The notes: generated from the sequence alone by a model not told the origin. A stretch of DNA of 42,865 nt from Candidatus Babelota bacterium (GCA_003963225.1 RXKB01000038.1:1-42865), one strand, 5' to 3'. Shown: positions 6,932 to 14,287, counted from the first letter of the stretch. Translations and numbers: made by a program.

Positions 6932-7283
6932 TAAATTTCCTCTGCTTTCTATTTATTGCTTTCACTTCTCCATCTTCAGTTGACGGCTCTATAATGGGTA
7001 CCTCACAATCTTGACAAAATGCAGTGCCAAATTCTTCAATAGCCTCTCGTGATGAATCTATTAGATGATCGACATGAGACTCTATATCATCAAAACTAGT
7101 ACCAGTTCTGGTATGTCTTGCCCACATCCTTTTATTCTTACGATCAATTCTAGTTATTACTAATTCAGTTATACTACCCTCAAACTCAAAACGCAAAAGC
7201 TTGCCCTTTTTATACAGAAATTTACCGTCTTGCTTTGCGCTATAAGCTTCTTCGGTAAACATATCTGTTATTTCTTCAATCAC
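6924..7283 (-). CDS. Hypothetical protein with SH3-like stretch, 119 aa
   Basis: Starts with GTG at 7283, supported by AAGGAG at normal spacing. The central part (GKLLRFEFEGSITELVITRIDRKNKRMWARH) looks like a small beta-barrel, followed by an acidic helix and a CQDC pair. It is the first gene after promoter D. Function not recognised. Confidence 0.65.
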   Translation of the reverse strand: MIEEITDMFTEEAYSAKQDGKFLYKKGKLLRFEFEGSITELVITRIDRKNKRMWARHTRTGTSFDDIESHVDHLIDSSREAIEEFGTAFCQDCEVPIIEPSTEDGEVKAINRKQRKFNV

Positions 7284-7311
7284 TTTTCAGCTCCTTAACT
7301 TTATATTATCC

Positions 7312-7340
7312 AACTTATCACACTATAACCAAAATGTCAA
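7312..7340 (-). promoter_or_regulatory. Leftward promoter, copy D of the shared family (weaker)
   Basis: On the minus strand: TTGACA (7335-7340), 17-bp spacer TTTTGGTTATAGTGTGA, then TAAGTT (7312-7317). It shares GTATTGACAT with copy A and TTATAGTGTG with copy C. The -10 is poor, so it may need an activator or be weak. It would start the unit reading gene 6924-7283. Confidence 0.5.
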
Positions 7341-7361
7341 TACTTTTTTGTGGTAAAATTA

Positions 7362-8372
7362 TCAATGATAGCTCCTCTTAGACAGCTCCTTACTGCTCTT
7401 GGAGCTATCTATTATTTCAAGCACTTTTGAATCTGGAAATATATCTAAAACAGCCTGCACCTCATCTTTAGTATTAGGATATTCTTGCTTAAACTCTGGT
7501 ATATCAGAACTAGGCTTATAAAAAGCTATCATAGCGTAATTGTAAACCGCCTCAAATCCCTCAGCTTCAAAGAAATCACCCCAATCTTTATACTTCTTCG
7601 GGGGTTGATGAGTGGCATAGTGTGTAACCGATGCTAAAGCTTCCTTAATCTTAGCTCCAGCCTCATCATTATCACCACCAAAAATAACTTGAATATCATT
7701 TTCATTACACCACCCAGCCATAGCTTTTACTAACTCAGAACTACTGGCAGATGGTGCTGCTATCCACGGTATACTACAAAAGTCTAATACAGCCCCATCA
7801 GAAGCTCCCTCAACAAGTATTATCGGCTCTCCAGGTACTAAGTTCCATGTACCGTATAAAGTTGGTTTAGCGTCTTTCAAAAAGGTAAATCTACGATCTC
7901 CTTTTAAATGCCGCCATTGACCAAATGGCAATGATTTTTTACTTCTACTAAAATATGGTATGAAGTAGCTTTGCTGAGGCTCATCCCATCGCCAACCCAG
8001 CTCATCTAATGTTTCTAAATCTATACCCTTAAATTTATGATCTCTTGGTATTAATGGCAATGCTTTCCACCAATCCATCAGGTCATATTTTTTATATCTC
8101 ATAGCTTTTAAAACCTTTCTTTCTTTTGGTAATTGATTATTATTATTTCTTAATTCAGGGAATGCTTTAGTGATATGATACCGACCACATGTAGCATGAC
8201 AATTTACAAACCAGTCATCTTTATAAACTTGTGCTGATGGGTTTTTATCTTCATGAGTTGGGCACTGAATTAAAATATAACGATGCATATTTTTATGACT
8301 TAATCCAGCGTTGTCAAGAACTCTGATTACATCATTCTCAGTAAAGGTGTCTTCAGGAAAATCTCTATTCAT
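7362..8372 (-). CDS. DNA primase with CHC2 zinc finger and Toprim domain
   Basis: The 336-residue protein has a DnaG-type zinc finger (Cys37, His40, Cys58, Cys62; CPTHEDKNPSAQVY) and a Toprim domain: ILVEGASDGAVL (Glu188, Asp192) and VIFGGDNDEAGA (Asp234, Asp236), followed by YKDWGDFF. It would lay RNA primers for the replisome. Its ATG overlaps the helicase stop (TAATG), so the two are co-translated and likely act as a primase-helicase pair. It is shorter than DnaG (about 600 aa) and lacks an evident C-terminal helicase-binding domain. Confidence 0.9.
   Translation of the reverse strand: MNRDFPEDTFTENDVIRVLDNAGLSHKNMHRYILIQCPTHEDKNPSAQVYKDDWFVNCHATCGRYHITKAFPELRNNNNQLPKERKVLKAMRYKKYDLMDWWKALPLIPRDHKFKGIDLETLDELGWRWDEPQQSYFIPYFSRSKKSLPFGQWRHLKGDRRFTFLKDAKPTLYGTWNLVPGEPIILVEGASDGAVLDFCSIPWIAAPSASSSELVKAMAGWCNENDIQVIFGGDNDEAGAKIKEALASVTHYATHQPPKKYKDWGDFFEAEGFEAVYNYAMIAFYKPSSDIPEFKQEYPNTKDEVQAVLDIFPDSKVLEIIDSSKSSKELSKRSYH
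7367..7409 (-). terminator. Inverted repeat at the end of the primase gene
   Basis: GATAGCTCC (7367-7375) pairs perfectly with GGAGCTATC (7401-7409). A third AGCTCC lies between them and could compete for pairing. The element covers the last codons of the primase and precedes promoter D, so it may end or attenuate the upstream leftward transcript. The following U-tract is weak. Confidence 0.45.
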
Positions 8373-9196
8373 TAAAACGGTAAATCCTCTTGATTAAGCT
8401 CATCTTCTTTATCCATACCCTTTAAGTATGACCCTACCATTGTTGCATAATATACATCATTTGGCGTTTTGGTAAATCGTGAACCCCACATTTTTAAACC
8501 AATTGTATCGTTATTGCGACTCACTTCAATTAACTTTGTAGCAGCTTGTGCGATCGAGCCGCTACCAACGACCTTATTTATACCTTTAGAGCTATTGTCT
8601 TTGTTGATATGGCTTACTAGAATAATCGTTTTATTTACTCGCTTCATAAGCTGATTTAATTTTTGCATGAATATCCTCTGAGAAATGTATTCATTCTCTC
8701 CCCTAATAGCCTCTGCACCTTCAAAAGCAAACTGCAGATGGTCAAGTAGAATGACATCAATATTTCTAATCGTAAACCATTCTTCAATCATTGCCAGTAA
8801 CTCGGTTAATTTCCATGATTTTATAAGATCATCTGGTGACATAATATGCACAGTATCACCTTTTAATATCCTATTTTCTAAAACTTCTTTTCCAACAATA
8901 TCTGCTATTCTGATAAACACATCAGCCCCAGCATCTTCTAGCGTCATAAGACCAACACGCTTACCCACCTCAATTGGTTTACGCAGAAAGTTCAATGCAA
9001 CCATTGACTTACCAATTTTTGTTGGTCCAAATAACAACACAACTTCATAGCCATTCGCTCTACCGTAGCCTCCTCCTAGGTAGTCATCGAGGCTATCACT
9101 ACCAGCACTAAAAAGTCTGGTATAGCCATAATCTTTTCGAAGTTCCTTAGCTTCTTCTTCAAATCGCCTAAGATAGACAATCTCTCGACCTATCAT
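8372..9196 (-). CDS. RecA-fold replicative helicase (DnaB-like core) with SSB-type tail
   Basis: The 274-residue ATPase has Walker A GPTKIGKS (57-64), an LED glutamate near 86-88, and Walker B DVILLDHLQF (147-156), followed by the KTIILVSHIN strand, as in the motor domain of DnaB helicases. It lacks the N-terminal DnaB domain. I choose ATG 9196, which shares its A with the upstream stop (TGATG), over a TTG three bases earlier. The acidic C-terminus ends NQEDLPF, resembling the SSB docking peptide. It lies between the initiator and the primase. Confidence 0.85.
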   Translation of the reverse strand: MIGREIVYLRRFEEEAKELRKDYGYTRLFSAGSDSLDDYLGGGYGRANGYEVVLLFGPTKIGKSMVALNFLRKPIEVGKRVGLMTLEDAGADVFIRIADIVGKEVLENRILKGDTVHIMSPDDLIKSWKLTELLAMIEEWFTIRNIDVILLDHLQFAFEGAEAIRGENEYISQRIFMQKLNQLMKRVNKTIILVSHINKDNSSKGINKVVGSGSIAQAATKLIEVSRNNDTIGLKMWGSRFTKTPNDVYYATMVGSYLKGMDKEDELNQEDLPF

Positions 9197-10071
9197 CAAT
9201 CTTCACCCCAAAATTCTTTATTCCTGGCTTTACGCTCAGTATCCCACTTTTTCCCTTTTTCCTTTTCTTTCTTGCGTTCTTCAGCAGTATAACCATCATC
9301 GAAACTATTACTGCCATCAGAGGCTGTTGACTGCTTTCCTGATGTTTCTTTGGCAATATACCAACGTCCAAACTTTGAAGGACGTAACAAATTATCAATA
9401 CTCATCTGGTTATTCTCTTTATGCCAATCGGATTTACTAAACGCAACCGCAGCATACCAAACCTCTGCAGGTGTGTAATCTTTTAGACGTGCCCGCAGCT
9501 GGCGGAGTCTTTCTTCTGTTGGTTTTTCTTTCTTATTCACCAAAGAAATCAATCGAATCAAAAATTCATCAATAGTGATTTCACCATGCTTTGTTTTAAT
9601 CATTTTGGAAGAGCGCGCACTTGCACTTTTATTTTGGTTAGTAGTACTTTCTTGTAAGTTAGTAGTACTTGTAGTCTCCAAATCCATACTATGGTCAAAT
9701 CCATACTCTGGAAATGAGGTAGGGTGGTTTACGATGTGCCTCACCAAGATGTAGTGACCCATCATTTTGCCACTTTTTTGCTCTTTATTCTGGCGGTCGA
9801 TAATCAAGCCTAGCTTCACCAAAGCAATTTTTGCTTTATAAAAACGGTTTTGCCCCCAGCTCAAACGCTTCATCATAAAATCTGCTGTAGCTTTTATGCT
9901 TTGAGTCTCTTGCCATGTGCTGATTTCGACATAGGCCATGTACAACGCCAGTAGATCGGCATATCTTTCTTGCTTAGCAAGCGTCTGAAGTGTCTCAACC
10001 GTTATGGTTAGTGATGTGAAACTAGATGTTATTTGCCCAAATTCAAAATCTTTTTCTTGATTTACTTGCAT
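9196..10071 (-). CDS. DnaD-like replication initiator / helicase loader
   Basis: Residues 55-95 form a winged-helix region (ATADFMMKRLSWGQNRFYKAKIALVKLGLI). After a polar linker of Ser, Thr and Asn, residues about 170-245 match the conserved phage C-terminal DnaD-like pattern (RLKDYTPAEV, SIDNLLRPSKFGRWYI). Such proteins bind the phage origin and load helicase. GAGGGTAAAA precedes the ATG. The C-terminus is highly charged. The 190-bp non-coding leader upstream carries a hairpin and a repeated 10-mer that could be its binding sites. Confidence 0.75.
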   Translation of the reverse strand: MQVNQEKDFEFGQITSSFTSLTITVETLQTLAKQERYADLLALYMAYVEISTWQETQSIKATADFMMKRLSWGQNRFYKAKIALVKLGLIIDRQNKEQKSGKMMGHYILVRHIVNHPTSFPEYGFDHSMDLETTSTTNLQESTTNQNKSASARSSKMIKTKHGEITIDEFLIRLISLVNKKEKPTEERLRQLRARLKDYTPAEVWYAAVAFSKSDWHKENNQMSIDNLLRPSKFGRWYIAKETSGKQSTASDGSNSFDDGYTAEERKKEKEKGKKWDTERKARNKEFWGED

Positions 10072-10134
10072 TTTTACCCTCGCTTTCTTCTTATACCCTT
10101 GACTATTATGCGAGCGCTTGTTACGATAGTCTTA

Positions 10135-10203
10135 ATTCGACTTCGCAAAAGCCCTTGTATCCGCAAGGTGCTTTTAATTTTTAATAGTTTGATATTCGAC
10201 TTC
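10135..10203. repeat. Repeated ATTCGACTTC flanking a hairpin upstream of the initiator
   Basis: ATTCGACTTC occurs at 10135-10144 and 10194-10203, on either side of the hairpin at 10147-10175. The 190-bp gap (10072-10261) has no convincing gene. Paired repeats next to an initiator gene could be origin or autoregulatory sites; this is inference. Confidence 0.5.
10147..10175 (+). terminator. Hairpin AAAAGCCCTTG / CAAGG-T-GCTTTT
   Basis: An 11-bp stem with one bulged base and the loop TATCCG. On the + strand it is followed by AATTTTTAAT, resembling an intrinsic terminator. On the minus strand it lies in the initiator leader and could act as an attenuator. Confidence 0.5.
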
Positions 10204-10261
10204 AAACTTGTTCTAATCATAACACCCACAAATCATTTTTACTATACGCTATATATGGTGT

Positions 10262-10408
10262 CTATCCTGCTTGTAGCATCACTAATTTAAATAGCAACAC
10301 CGCCAATAAGAACACTCCAGAAATCATAACCATTATCCAAAATACGGCAATAATTAGTTCCACCAGAACTGTAGCTAAATCTTCTAAAATTTTTAAGATT
10401 TTATCCAT
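10262..10408 (-). CDS. Small membrane protein, 48 aa
   Basis: The start at 10408 is preferred because AGGAGG precedes it. The 48 residues consist of an N-terminal amphipathic helix (MDKILKILEDLATVLVEL) and a strong hydrophobic stretch to the C-terminus (IIAVFWIMVMISGVFLLAV). Overlaps the upstream gene by 8 bp. Function unknown. Confidence 0.6.
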   Translation of the reverse strand: MDKILKILEDLATVLVELIIAVFWIMVMISGVFLLAVLLFKLVMLQAG

Positions 10409-10742
10409 TGTGCTGTAACCTCCTTTGTAAGCCCGCTGCACTTTCATTTGGTGCGACCTGCTCAATTTCGTATGACTTTAAGCGTCGTCTTTTTGCCACT
10501 TCAGGGGATGGTGGATATTTACCCACCTCCTGCAACTTGCGACGCGCTCTAGTAATACTTTCAAATTTTACTGAACGCAACACATCGACCTGGTGTTGGC
10601 TTAAATTAATATCGGTATGGAATTGTAAAAACTGAATGATTAACTCCGTGTCTCCATCTCTTGGGCTAATTTTACTGGTTTTACTTATCAGATTTTTACT
10701 TAATACACTTTCGACTGCTCTATAAATTTTAGTTTTAATCAT
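10401..10742 (-). CDS. Phage hypothetical with RARRKLQ motif, 113 aa
   Basis: The central SITRARRKLQEVGKYPPS resembles a helix seen in small phage proteins of helicase/primase neighbourhoods that have a winged-helix-like fold. The C-terminus is basic. GGAGG lies upstream of the ATG, which overlaps the helicase stop (TAATG). Possibly a DNA-binding helper of replication; this is inference from context. Confidence 0.6.
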   Translation of the reverse strand: MIKTKIYRAVESVLSKNLISKTSKISPRDGDTELIIQFLQFHTDINLSQHQVDVLRSVKFESITRARRKLQEVGKYPPSPEVAKRRRLKSYEIEQVAPNESAAGLQRRLQHNG

Positions 10743-11992
10743 TATTCCTTACCTCCAAACTTAGGCTTATTTTTAACAAACCATTTAAATAATGGCTCTT
10801 CATCAAGTCTTCCTTTAATAGACCATACTTCATCTTTAAAACCTCCTTTCTCAGTTTTAACTCGTATATCTTCAACTTTCCCAAACTTATTAACTACACC
10901 AGCTAAATCGTAAACTGTTAATCTTTTATCTGGTTTGGTGGGATTTAATCTTACGCCTCTACCAATCATTTGGTAGTACAATGCTAGTGACATTGTTGGT
11001 CTAGCTAGGATAATACAATTCAAGTCTGGAACATCAAACCCAGTTGTGAACACTCCAACATTAAATAAATGCTTCGTCTGACCATGTTTAAAGCTCATTA
11101 CAGCGCGTTCTCGGTCTTTTGCGGGTGTCTTACCATCTACCATGTCTACAGGCAGTCCTAGAGCCTTACACAGGCTCATAGCATTTTTAGCTTGTGTGAT
11201 ACTGGAACAAAATATTAAAGTTTTCTTATTATGCTTGTCTGAATATTCAACAGCTTGTGCAATTCTTCTCAATCTATCATTATTCCAAAATCTTTTTAAG
11301 CTTTCTTCTGTAAAATCTGTTCCTGACTTGTTCATCTTTAAAGAGGATAAATCTGTTTTGTCAACAAAATAATCTATAGGGGATAAATACCCTTGTTTAA
11401 TCAATTCTGCAGTTTCTATTTTATAAACAATTTTTTTAAAGAAGAATGGGTAAATTCTATTTATCATTTTTAAATGTCCTGTGTACCACACCAACCCCTT
11501 TTCATCTTCGTAATACTTTTGGACTATCCTATATGGAGTTGCAGTTAATCCACATACTGCAGTAACTCCAATTGCTTTTAGAAAGCTAGTTAGCATGCCA
11601 TCAACATTTTTTGGATCTAGCCCATGACATTCATCAATAATGACATATTTAAAATCTTTAAATTTCTCTGGTTTTTTGTATATGCTCCCAATTGTTGCAA
11701 AAGTAAATTTAGTAATCTCTTTCCTTCCCTTACTAGCAGAGTATATACCCGCTTCAATAGTTGGATCGTAACTTAATAGCTTATCGTAATTCTGTTCCAA
11801 TATTTCTTTGTTGGGCTGCAGTATCAAAATGGGTTTATCTATTTTATGACATATATCCGCAATAATCAGAGATTTACCTGCTCCAGTAGCTGCCATGATT
11901 ATAAATGGTTTATTGTATTTAGTTAATCCCCATACACCTTTTTCAACAGCTTCTTTTTGATAATCTCTTAGCTGGTAGTTTAATTTATTCAT
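10742..11992 (-). CDS. Superfamily 2 DEAD/DEAH-type helicase
   Basis: The 416-residue protein has Q-motif-like YQLRDYQKEA, Walker A AATGAGKS (34-41), DECH (120-123), motif III LTATP (149-153) and motif VI QMIGRGVRLN (341-350), the full SF2 set of phage UvsW/RecG-like or type-III-restriction-like helicases. It would unwind or remodel branched DNA in replication and recombination. I start at ATG 11992, with GGGG nine bases upstream, instead of a longer frame. It follows the HNH gene with an 8-bp overlap. Confidence 0.88.
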   Translation of the reverse strand: MNKLNYQLRDYQKEAVEKGVWGLTKYNKPFIIMAATGAGKSLIIADICHKIDKPILILQPNKEILEQNYDKLLSYDPTIEAGIYSASKGRKEITKFTFATIGSIYKKPEKFKDFKYVIIDECHGLDPKNVDGMLTSFLKAIGVTAVCGLTATPYRIVQKYYEDEKGLVWYTGHLKMINRIYPFFFKKIVYKIETAELIKQGYLSPIDYFVDKTDLSSLKMNKSGTDFTEESLKRFWNNDRLRRIAQAVEYSDKHNKKTLIFCSSITQAKNAMSLCKALGLPVDMVDGKTPAKDRERAVMSFKHGQTKHLFNVGVFTTGFDVPDLNCIILARPTMSLALYYQMIGRGVRLNPTKPDKRLTVYDLAGVVNKFGKVEDIRVKTEKGGFKDEVWSIKGRLDEEPLFKWFVKNKPKFGGKE

Positions 11993-12452
11993 TGCAACCC
12001 CTATCACGTTGTTGAATTATAATTTCTATCTTTTTAGATAGTGGTTTATTACTGAGAAGATGATTCCCGCCAGAACAGACTAGCACCAGATTATTAATAT
12101 TGTCGCTCCCTCCGTGTGATTTACTTAGTAAATGTTCTATTGTCAATTGGTCCCAAGACTTTTTATCACTATGAATAAAACATCTCTTCCCATCTCTATT
12201 AGCTATTTTTACCTTATGAGCTTTTAAGTTCTTGCGTTTATTATCTACTGCCCGCCAAACTTTATTAGATTCCCAAGCTTTATGCGCTGCTGCACTTTCA
12301 TTAGTGAAGGATAAATCACCTTTTTTATTGGTATATATCACAGAAGTACCATTTATTGTTTTAAAGCGGACTACTTCCCACTTATTTGTAGTAGGCAAAA
12401 CAATAGCTCCACGCTTCTCTAACCAAGTTTTAAATTTTTCTACTTTATCCAT
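11985..12452 (-). CDS. HNH endonuclease
   Basis: The C-terminal part holds a classic HNH site: TIEHLLSKSHGGSDNINN (104-121) with His107, His113 and Asn118, and zinc-type Cys91 and Cys126. The N-terminal 70 residues form a separate small domain with several Trp that may bind DNA. The ATG at 12452 starts inside the end of a membrane ORF and lacks a clear ribosome site, so coupling is likely. It could be a homing enzyme or a replication-associated nicking nuclease. Confidence 0.8.
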   Translation of the reverse strand: MDKVEKFKTWLEKRGAIVLPTTNKWEVVRFKTINGTSVIYTNKKGDLSFTNESAAAHKAWESNKVWRAVDNKRKNLKAHKVKIANRDGKRCFIHSDKKSWDQLTIEHLLSKSHGGSDNINNLVLVCSGGNHLLSNKPLSKKIEIIIQQRDRGCNE

Positions 12453-12565
12453 ACTATTATTTTTATTATTGTTGCTATTAATCCATATGCTACAATCCCA
12501 ACAACTAGCCAACCAACTATTAAATCAAGTATCTCGATGGCGGTTTTTCGTCTATTCATTTTCAT
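12440..12565 (-). CDS. Small single-pass membrane protein, 41 aa
   Basis: A short basic N-terminus (MKMNRRKTAIE) is followed by one long hydrophobic segment (about 13-39). GGAG lies 11 bases before the ATG. Overlaps the HNH start by 13 bp. The orientation rule suggests the N-terminus is inside. Function unknown. Confidence 0.5.
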   Translation of the reverse strand: MKMNRRKTAIEILDLIVGWLVVGIVAYGLIATIIKIIVWIK

Positions 12566-12644
12566 TGTTAATCTTCTCCAGCTTATGCTTAACAATGTCT
12601 ATCAATATCTGCCACCAACCTGCTTTATCTTCTAAAAGTGTCAT
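12552..12644 (-). CDS. Possible 30-residue peptide
   Basis: A 30-codon frame (MTLLEDKAGWWQILIDIV and following) begins by TAATG overlap with the gene above and ends inside the next ORF. It has an amphipathic helical look. Support is only the tight packing; it may be a coupling frame. Confidence 0.35.
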   Translation of the reverse strand: MTLLEDKAGWWQILIDIVKHKLEKINNENE

Positions 12645-12829
12645 TAGTAAATCCCCATATAATCTTTATCAGGATTAATTGTTACAACTATCCTATTATT
12701 TTCATCTAAACTAACATTTGTGCTATCGTAAATCTCTTCATCTGGCTCATCGCTAGCTACTATCACATTAAGTGTAGCTTCTTTATCTTTAACTGTGTTT
12801 AACTTGTCTATCATTTCTTGAATTGTCAT
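12644..12829 (-). CDS. Hypothetical acidic protein, 61 aa
   Basis: I place the start at 12829, where GAGGAGAATAGAGTA precedes the ATG. The product (MTIQEMIDKLNTVKDKEA then acidic beta-rich residues) is 61 aa. Not recognised. Continues the packed early operon. Confidence 0.6.
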   Translation of the reverse strand: MTIQEMIDKLNTVKDKEATLNVIVASDEPDEEIYDSTNVSLDENNRIVVTINPDKDYMGIY

Positions 12830-12833
12830 TACT

Positions 12834-13049
12834 CTATTCTCCTCTATAATTTTTATCAATAAATTTATAAGCATTTTCAAGCGTTTTGAATCGCTTATAC
12901 CGTTTATAGTTTCCCCAAGAGTTCGCAAAAGTGTAATATTCTACTATCGCAACATAACCACCTTTAAATTTATAGCCTTCGTTTGCTATGTGTAGCATAT
13001 CGTCATTCAATGCGCCTTCTGCTAACAGTTCTGTAGTATAAAAATCCAT
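12834..13049 (-). CDS. Hypothetical protein, 71 aa
   Basis: Tyr- and Lys-rich (YKRYKRFKTLENAYKFIDKNY), soluble. AGGGGAATAAGAC precedes the ATG. Not recognised. A 19-codon frame (13053-13112) lies just upstream, without a ribosome site. Confidence 0.6.
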   Translation of the reverse strand: MDFYTTELLAEGALNDDMLHIANEGYKFKGGYVAIVEYYTFANSWGNYKRYKRFKTLENAYKFIDKNYRGE

Positions 13050-13104
13050 GTCTTATTCCCCTATCACTTCACACCGAACAGATGTAAAGATGTTTGTTAA
13101 TTGT

Positions 13105-13278
13105 CTAGCCATTTTCAATACACTCAATAATGTATTGTCTATCTAAGCCATAATAAAATATATGTTCATCTTTATCTGGGATTATTTCATCACTTGCAGC
13201 TATATAGGAAACTATTTCACTACCATCATCTAAGAATTTAATTCTACATAGTGTTAATTCTGGTTCTGTAGTTTTCAT
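13105..13278 (-). CDS. Hypothetical protein, 57 aa
   Basis: Encodes 57 acidic residues (MKTTEPELTLCRIKFLDDGS and following) in an alternating strand pattern. GGGAGGG lies eight bases before the ATG at 13278, a strong site, so I regard it as a real gene. No function recognised. Confidence 0.6.
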   Translation of the reverse strand: MKTTEPELTLCRIKFLDDGSEIVSYIAASDEIIPDKDEHIFYYGLDRQYIIECIENG

Positions 13279-13281
13279 GAT

Positions 13282-13512
13282 TTAAACCCTCCCTTTTAAA
13301 TCTAACATTGCTAGTTCTTTACTCTTAAACCACCTAGCAAAATCATGCTTATCACCTAGTTTTGGTGATTGGAATACTACCCAACCTTTAACTCGTGGCT
13401 TTTCAAACATTGATCCATCGCCGACGATCATTATATATGCTCTGTCTAGTCCATAAACATCGACAATAGCGTTAAAATCTTTTACTTGTGCAATTCTTGT
13501 TTGATGTTTCAT
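13282..13512 (-). CDS. Hypothetical protein, 76 aa
   Basis: Starts MKHQTRIAQVKDFNAIVDVYG; mixed alpha/beta, mildly basic. GGAGG precedes the ATG. Second protein of the early leftward unit from promoter A. Not recognised. Confidence 0.65.
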   Translation of the reverse strand: MKHQTRIAQVKDFNAIVDVYGLDRAYIMIVGDGSMFEKPRVKGWVVFQSPKLGDKHDFARWFKSKELAMLDLKGRV

Positions 13513-13514
13513 GA

Positions 13515-13862
13515 TTAAAAATCCTCCACCAATATATTATCGTTGTCTAACTCTTTGTAGTATGTGTTATTGTCTAACCAGATCTTAATATTTTCATTAA
13601 TAGCTATCTCTTCGCCCTCTATGAATTCACCGCCTCCGCCGACTTCTTGCCATACTTCGTCGTAACTGTCGTATTCACTAAAAGTGCAGCACCACGCAAC
13701 AGGGTCAAACTCTACATCTTTGTCCATTGATTTACTTAACTCTTCATAGTATTCTTGTACAGCTAGAGCGCCTTCAACTGAAAAATTATCTTTGTAGCTA
13801 TCTGACTGCTTTAGCCATTCCCAAAACTCATAATCATTTGTTATCGTTCTTATAATTGCCAT
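13515..13862 (-). CDS. Very acidic early protein, possible DNA-mimic / anti-restriction type
   Basis: The 115-residue protein has about 29 Asp/Glu against about 7 Lys/Arg by my count, so its net charge is near -20. It opens with YEFWEWLKQSDSYKDNFSVE and includes FDPVAWCCTFSEYD, a pattern I associate with widespread phage acidic proteins of unknown role. It is the first sizeable gene after the strong leftward promoter A, where anti-host-defence genes often lie. DNA mimicry (as in Ocr or ArdA) is an inference from charge and position only. Confidence 0.55.
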   Translation of the reverse strand: MAIIRTITNDYEFWEWLKQSDSYKDNFSVEGALAVQEYYEELSKSMDKDVEFDPVAWCCTFSEYDSYDEVWQEVGGGGEFIEGEEIAINENIKIWLDNNTYYKELDNDNILVEDF

Positions 13863-13882
13863 CTTACTTGTCCTTTCTTCTT

Positions 13883-13918
13883 ACTTTAGTCATTATGTTT
13901 TTAAACATACTCTAAAGT
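13883..13918 (-). promoter_or_regulatory. Two-tier hairpin in the leader of the first early gene
   Basis: ACTTTAG (13883-13889) pairs with CTAAAGT (13912-13918), and inside it TATGTTT (13894-13900) pairs with AAACATA (13903-13909). It sits between the 28-codon ORF and the acidic-protein gene. It may stabilise or process the early mRNA, or be an operator. Confidence 0.5.
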
Positions 13919-13929
13919 TAGAAATAAGA

Positions 13930-14016
13930 TTAATTTGATATTTGTATACTGCTAGATGTTTTAATTTTTAGTTTACCAATCTTAACATTAGCAGGCACGT
14001 TGATATTAATTTGCAT
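13930..14016 (-). CDS. Possible 28-residue leader peptide of the early operon
   Basis: The first frame after promoter A: 28 codons, MQININVPANVKIGKLKIK and on, with alternating hydrophobic/polar residues like one beta hairpin. AAAGGAAG precedes the ATG at good spacing. It may be a tiny early protein or a leader that couples translation with the RNA structure upstream. Confidence 0.5.
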   Translation of the reverse strand: MQININVPANVKIGKLKIKTSSSIQISN

Positions 14017-14048
14017 ATACTTCCTTTATTTTTATTGTTTTTATTAGT

Positions 14049-14137
14049 GGACTTTGGCAAGCTTTCTCGATGTTATCATAATGATATAGCCGTAACTTCG
14101 CTGCACGCCAACATTGTGCAGTACTTGCCGTTTGTCC
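14049..14137 (-). ncRNA. Candidate branched RNA structure in the early leader
   Basis: GGAC (14049-14052) pairs with GTCC (14134-14137), then GGCAAG (14056-14061) with CTTGCC (14124-14129). These close a junction that holds CTGCAC/GTGCAG (14101-14106 with 14116-14121) and TATCA/TGATA (14074-14078 with 14082-14086). It lies within the roughly 235-nt leader between promoter A and the 28-codon ORF, so it would be transcribed leftward. It resembles a multi-branch cis-regulatory RNA, but I match it to no known class. Confidence 0.45.
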
Positions 14138-14182
14138 TTATAATCCATAACTTCTGTAGGCGTTGCTTATTTTGGTTATCAT

Positions 14183-14211
14183 GCGGGGCGTTTACCCGCT
14201 AGCGCCTTTTT
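14183..14211. promoter_or_regulatory. GC-rich hairpins with alternative pairing in the control region
   Basis: GCGGG (14183-14187) pairs with CCCGC (14195-14199). Alternatively GGCG (14187-14190) pairs with CGCC (14203-14206), followed on the + strand by TTTTT (14207-14211). The two folds exclude each other, as in an attenuator. On the minus strand this is the early leader just after the promoter A start. Confidence 0.4.
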
Positions 14212-14258
14212 AGTTGCGGTTTTGGTTTGCTTGCCGTGTTGCTTGCTAACCTGAATAC

Positions 14259-14287
14259 AGTATAGCAAACAATAAGCCGTATGTCAA
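14259..14287 (-). promoter_or_regulatory. Main leftward early promoter, copy A
   Basis: Near-consensus sigma-70 promoter on the minus strand: TTGACA (14282-14287), 17-bp spacer TACGGCTTATTGTTTGC, TATACT (14259-14264) with an extended -10 TG. It is the strongest of four related leftward promoters. The transcript would start near 14252 with a roughly 235-nt leader. Confidence 0.85.

Noticed and set aside
10033..10290. 85-codon rightward frame in the initiator leader
   Set aside because: It starts inside the initiator gene on the other strand, has no ribosome site, and reads as random hydrophobic residues from AT-rich DNA.
12232..12678. 148-codon rightward frame opposite the HNH region
   Set aside because: Antisense to several packed leftward genes with good ribosome sites; low-complexity hydrophobic translation.
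14011..14202. 63-codon rightward frame across the early leader
   Set aside because: Lies opposite the structured leader and the 28-codon ORF; no ribosome site.
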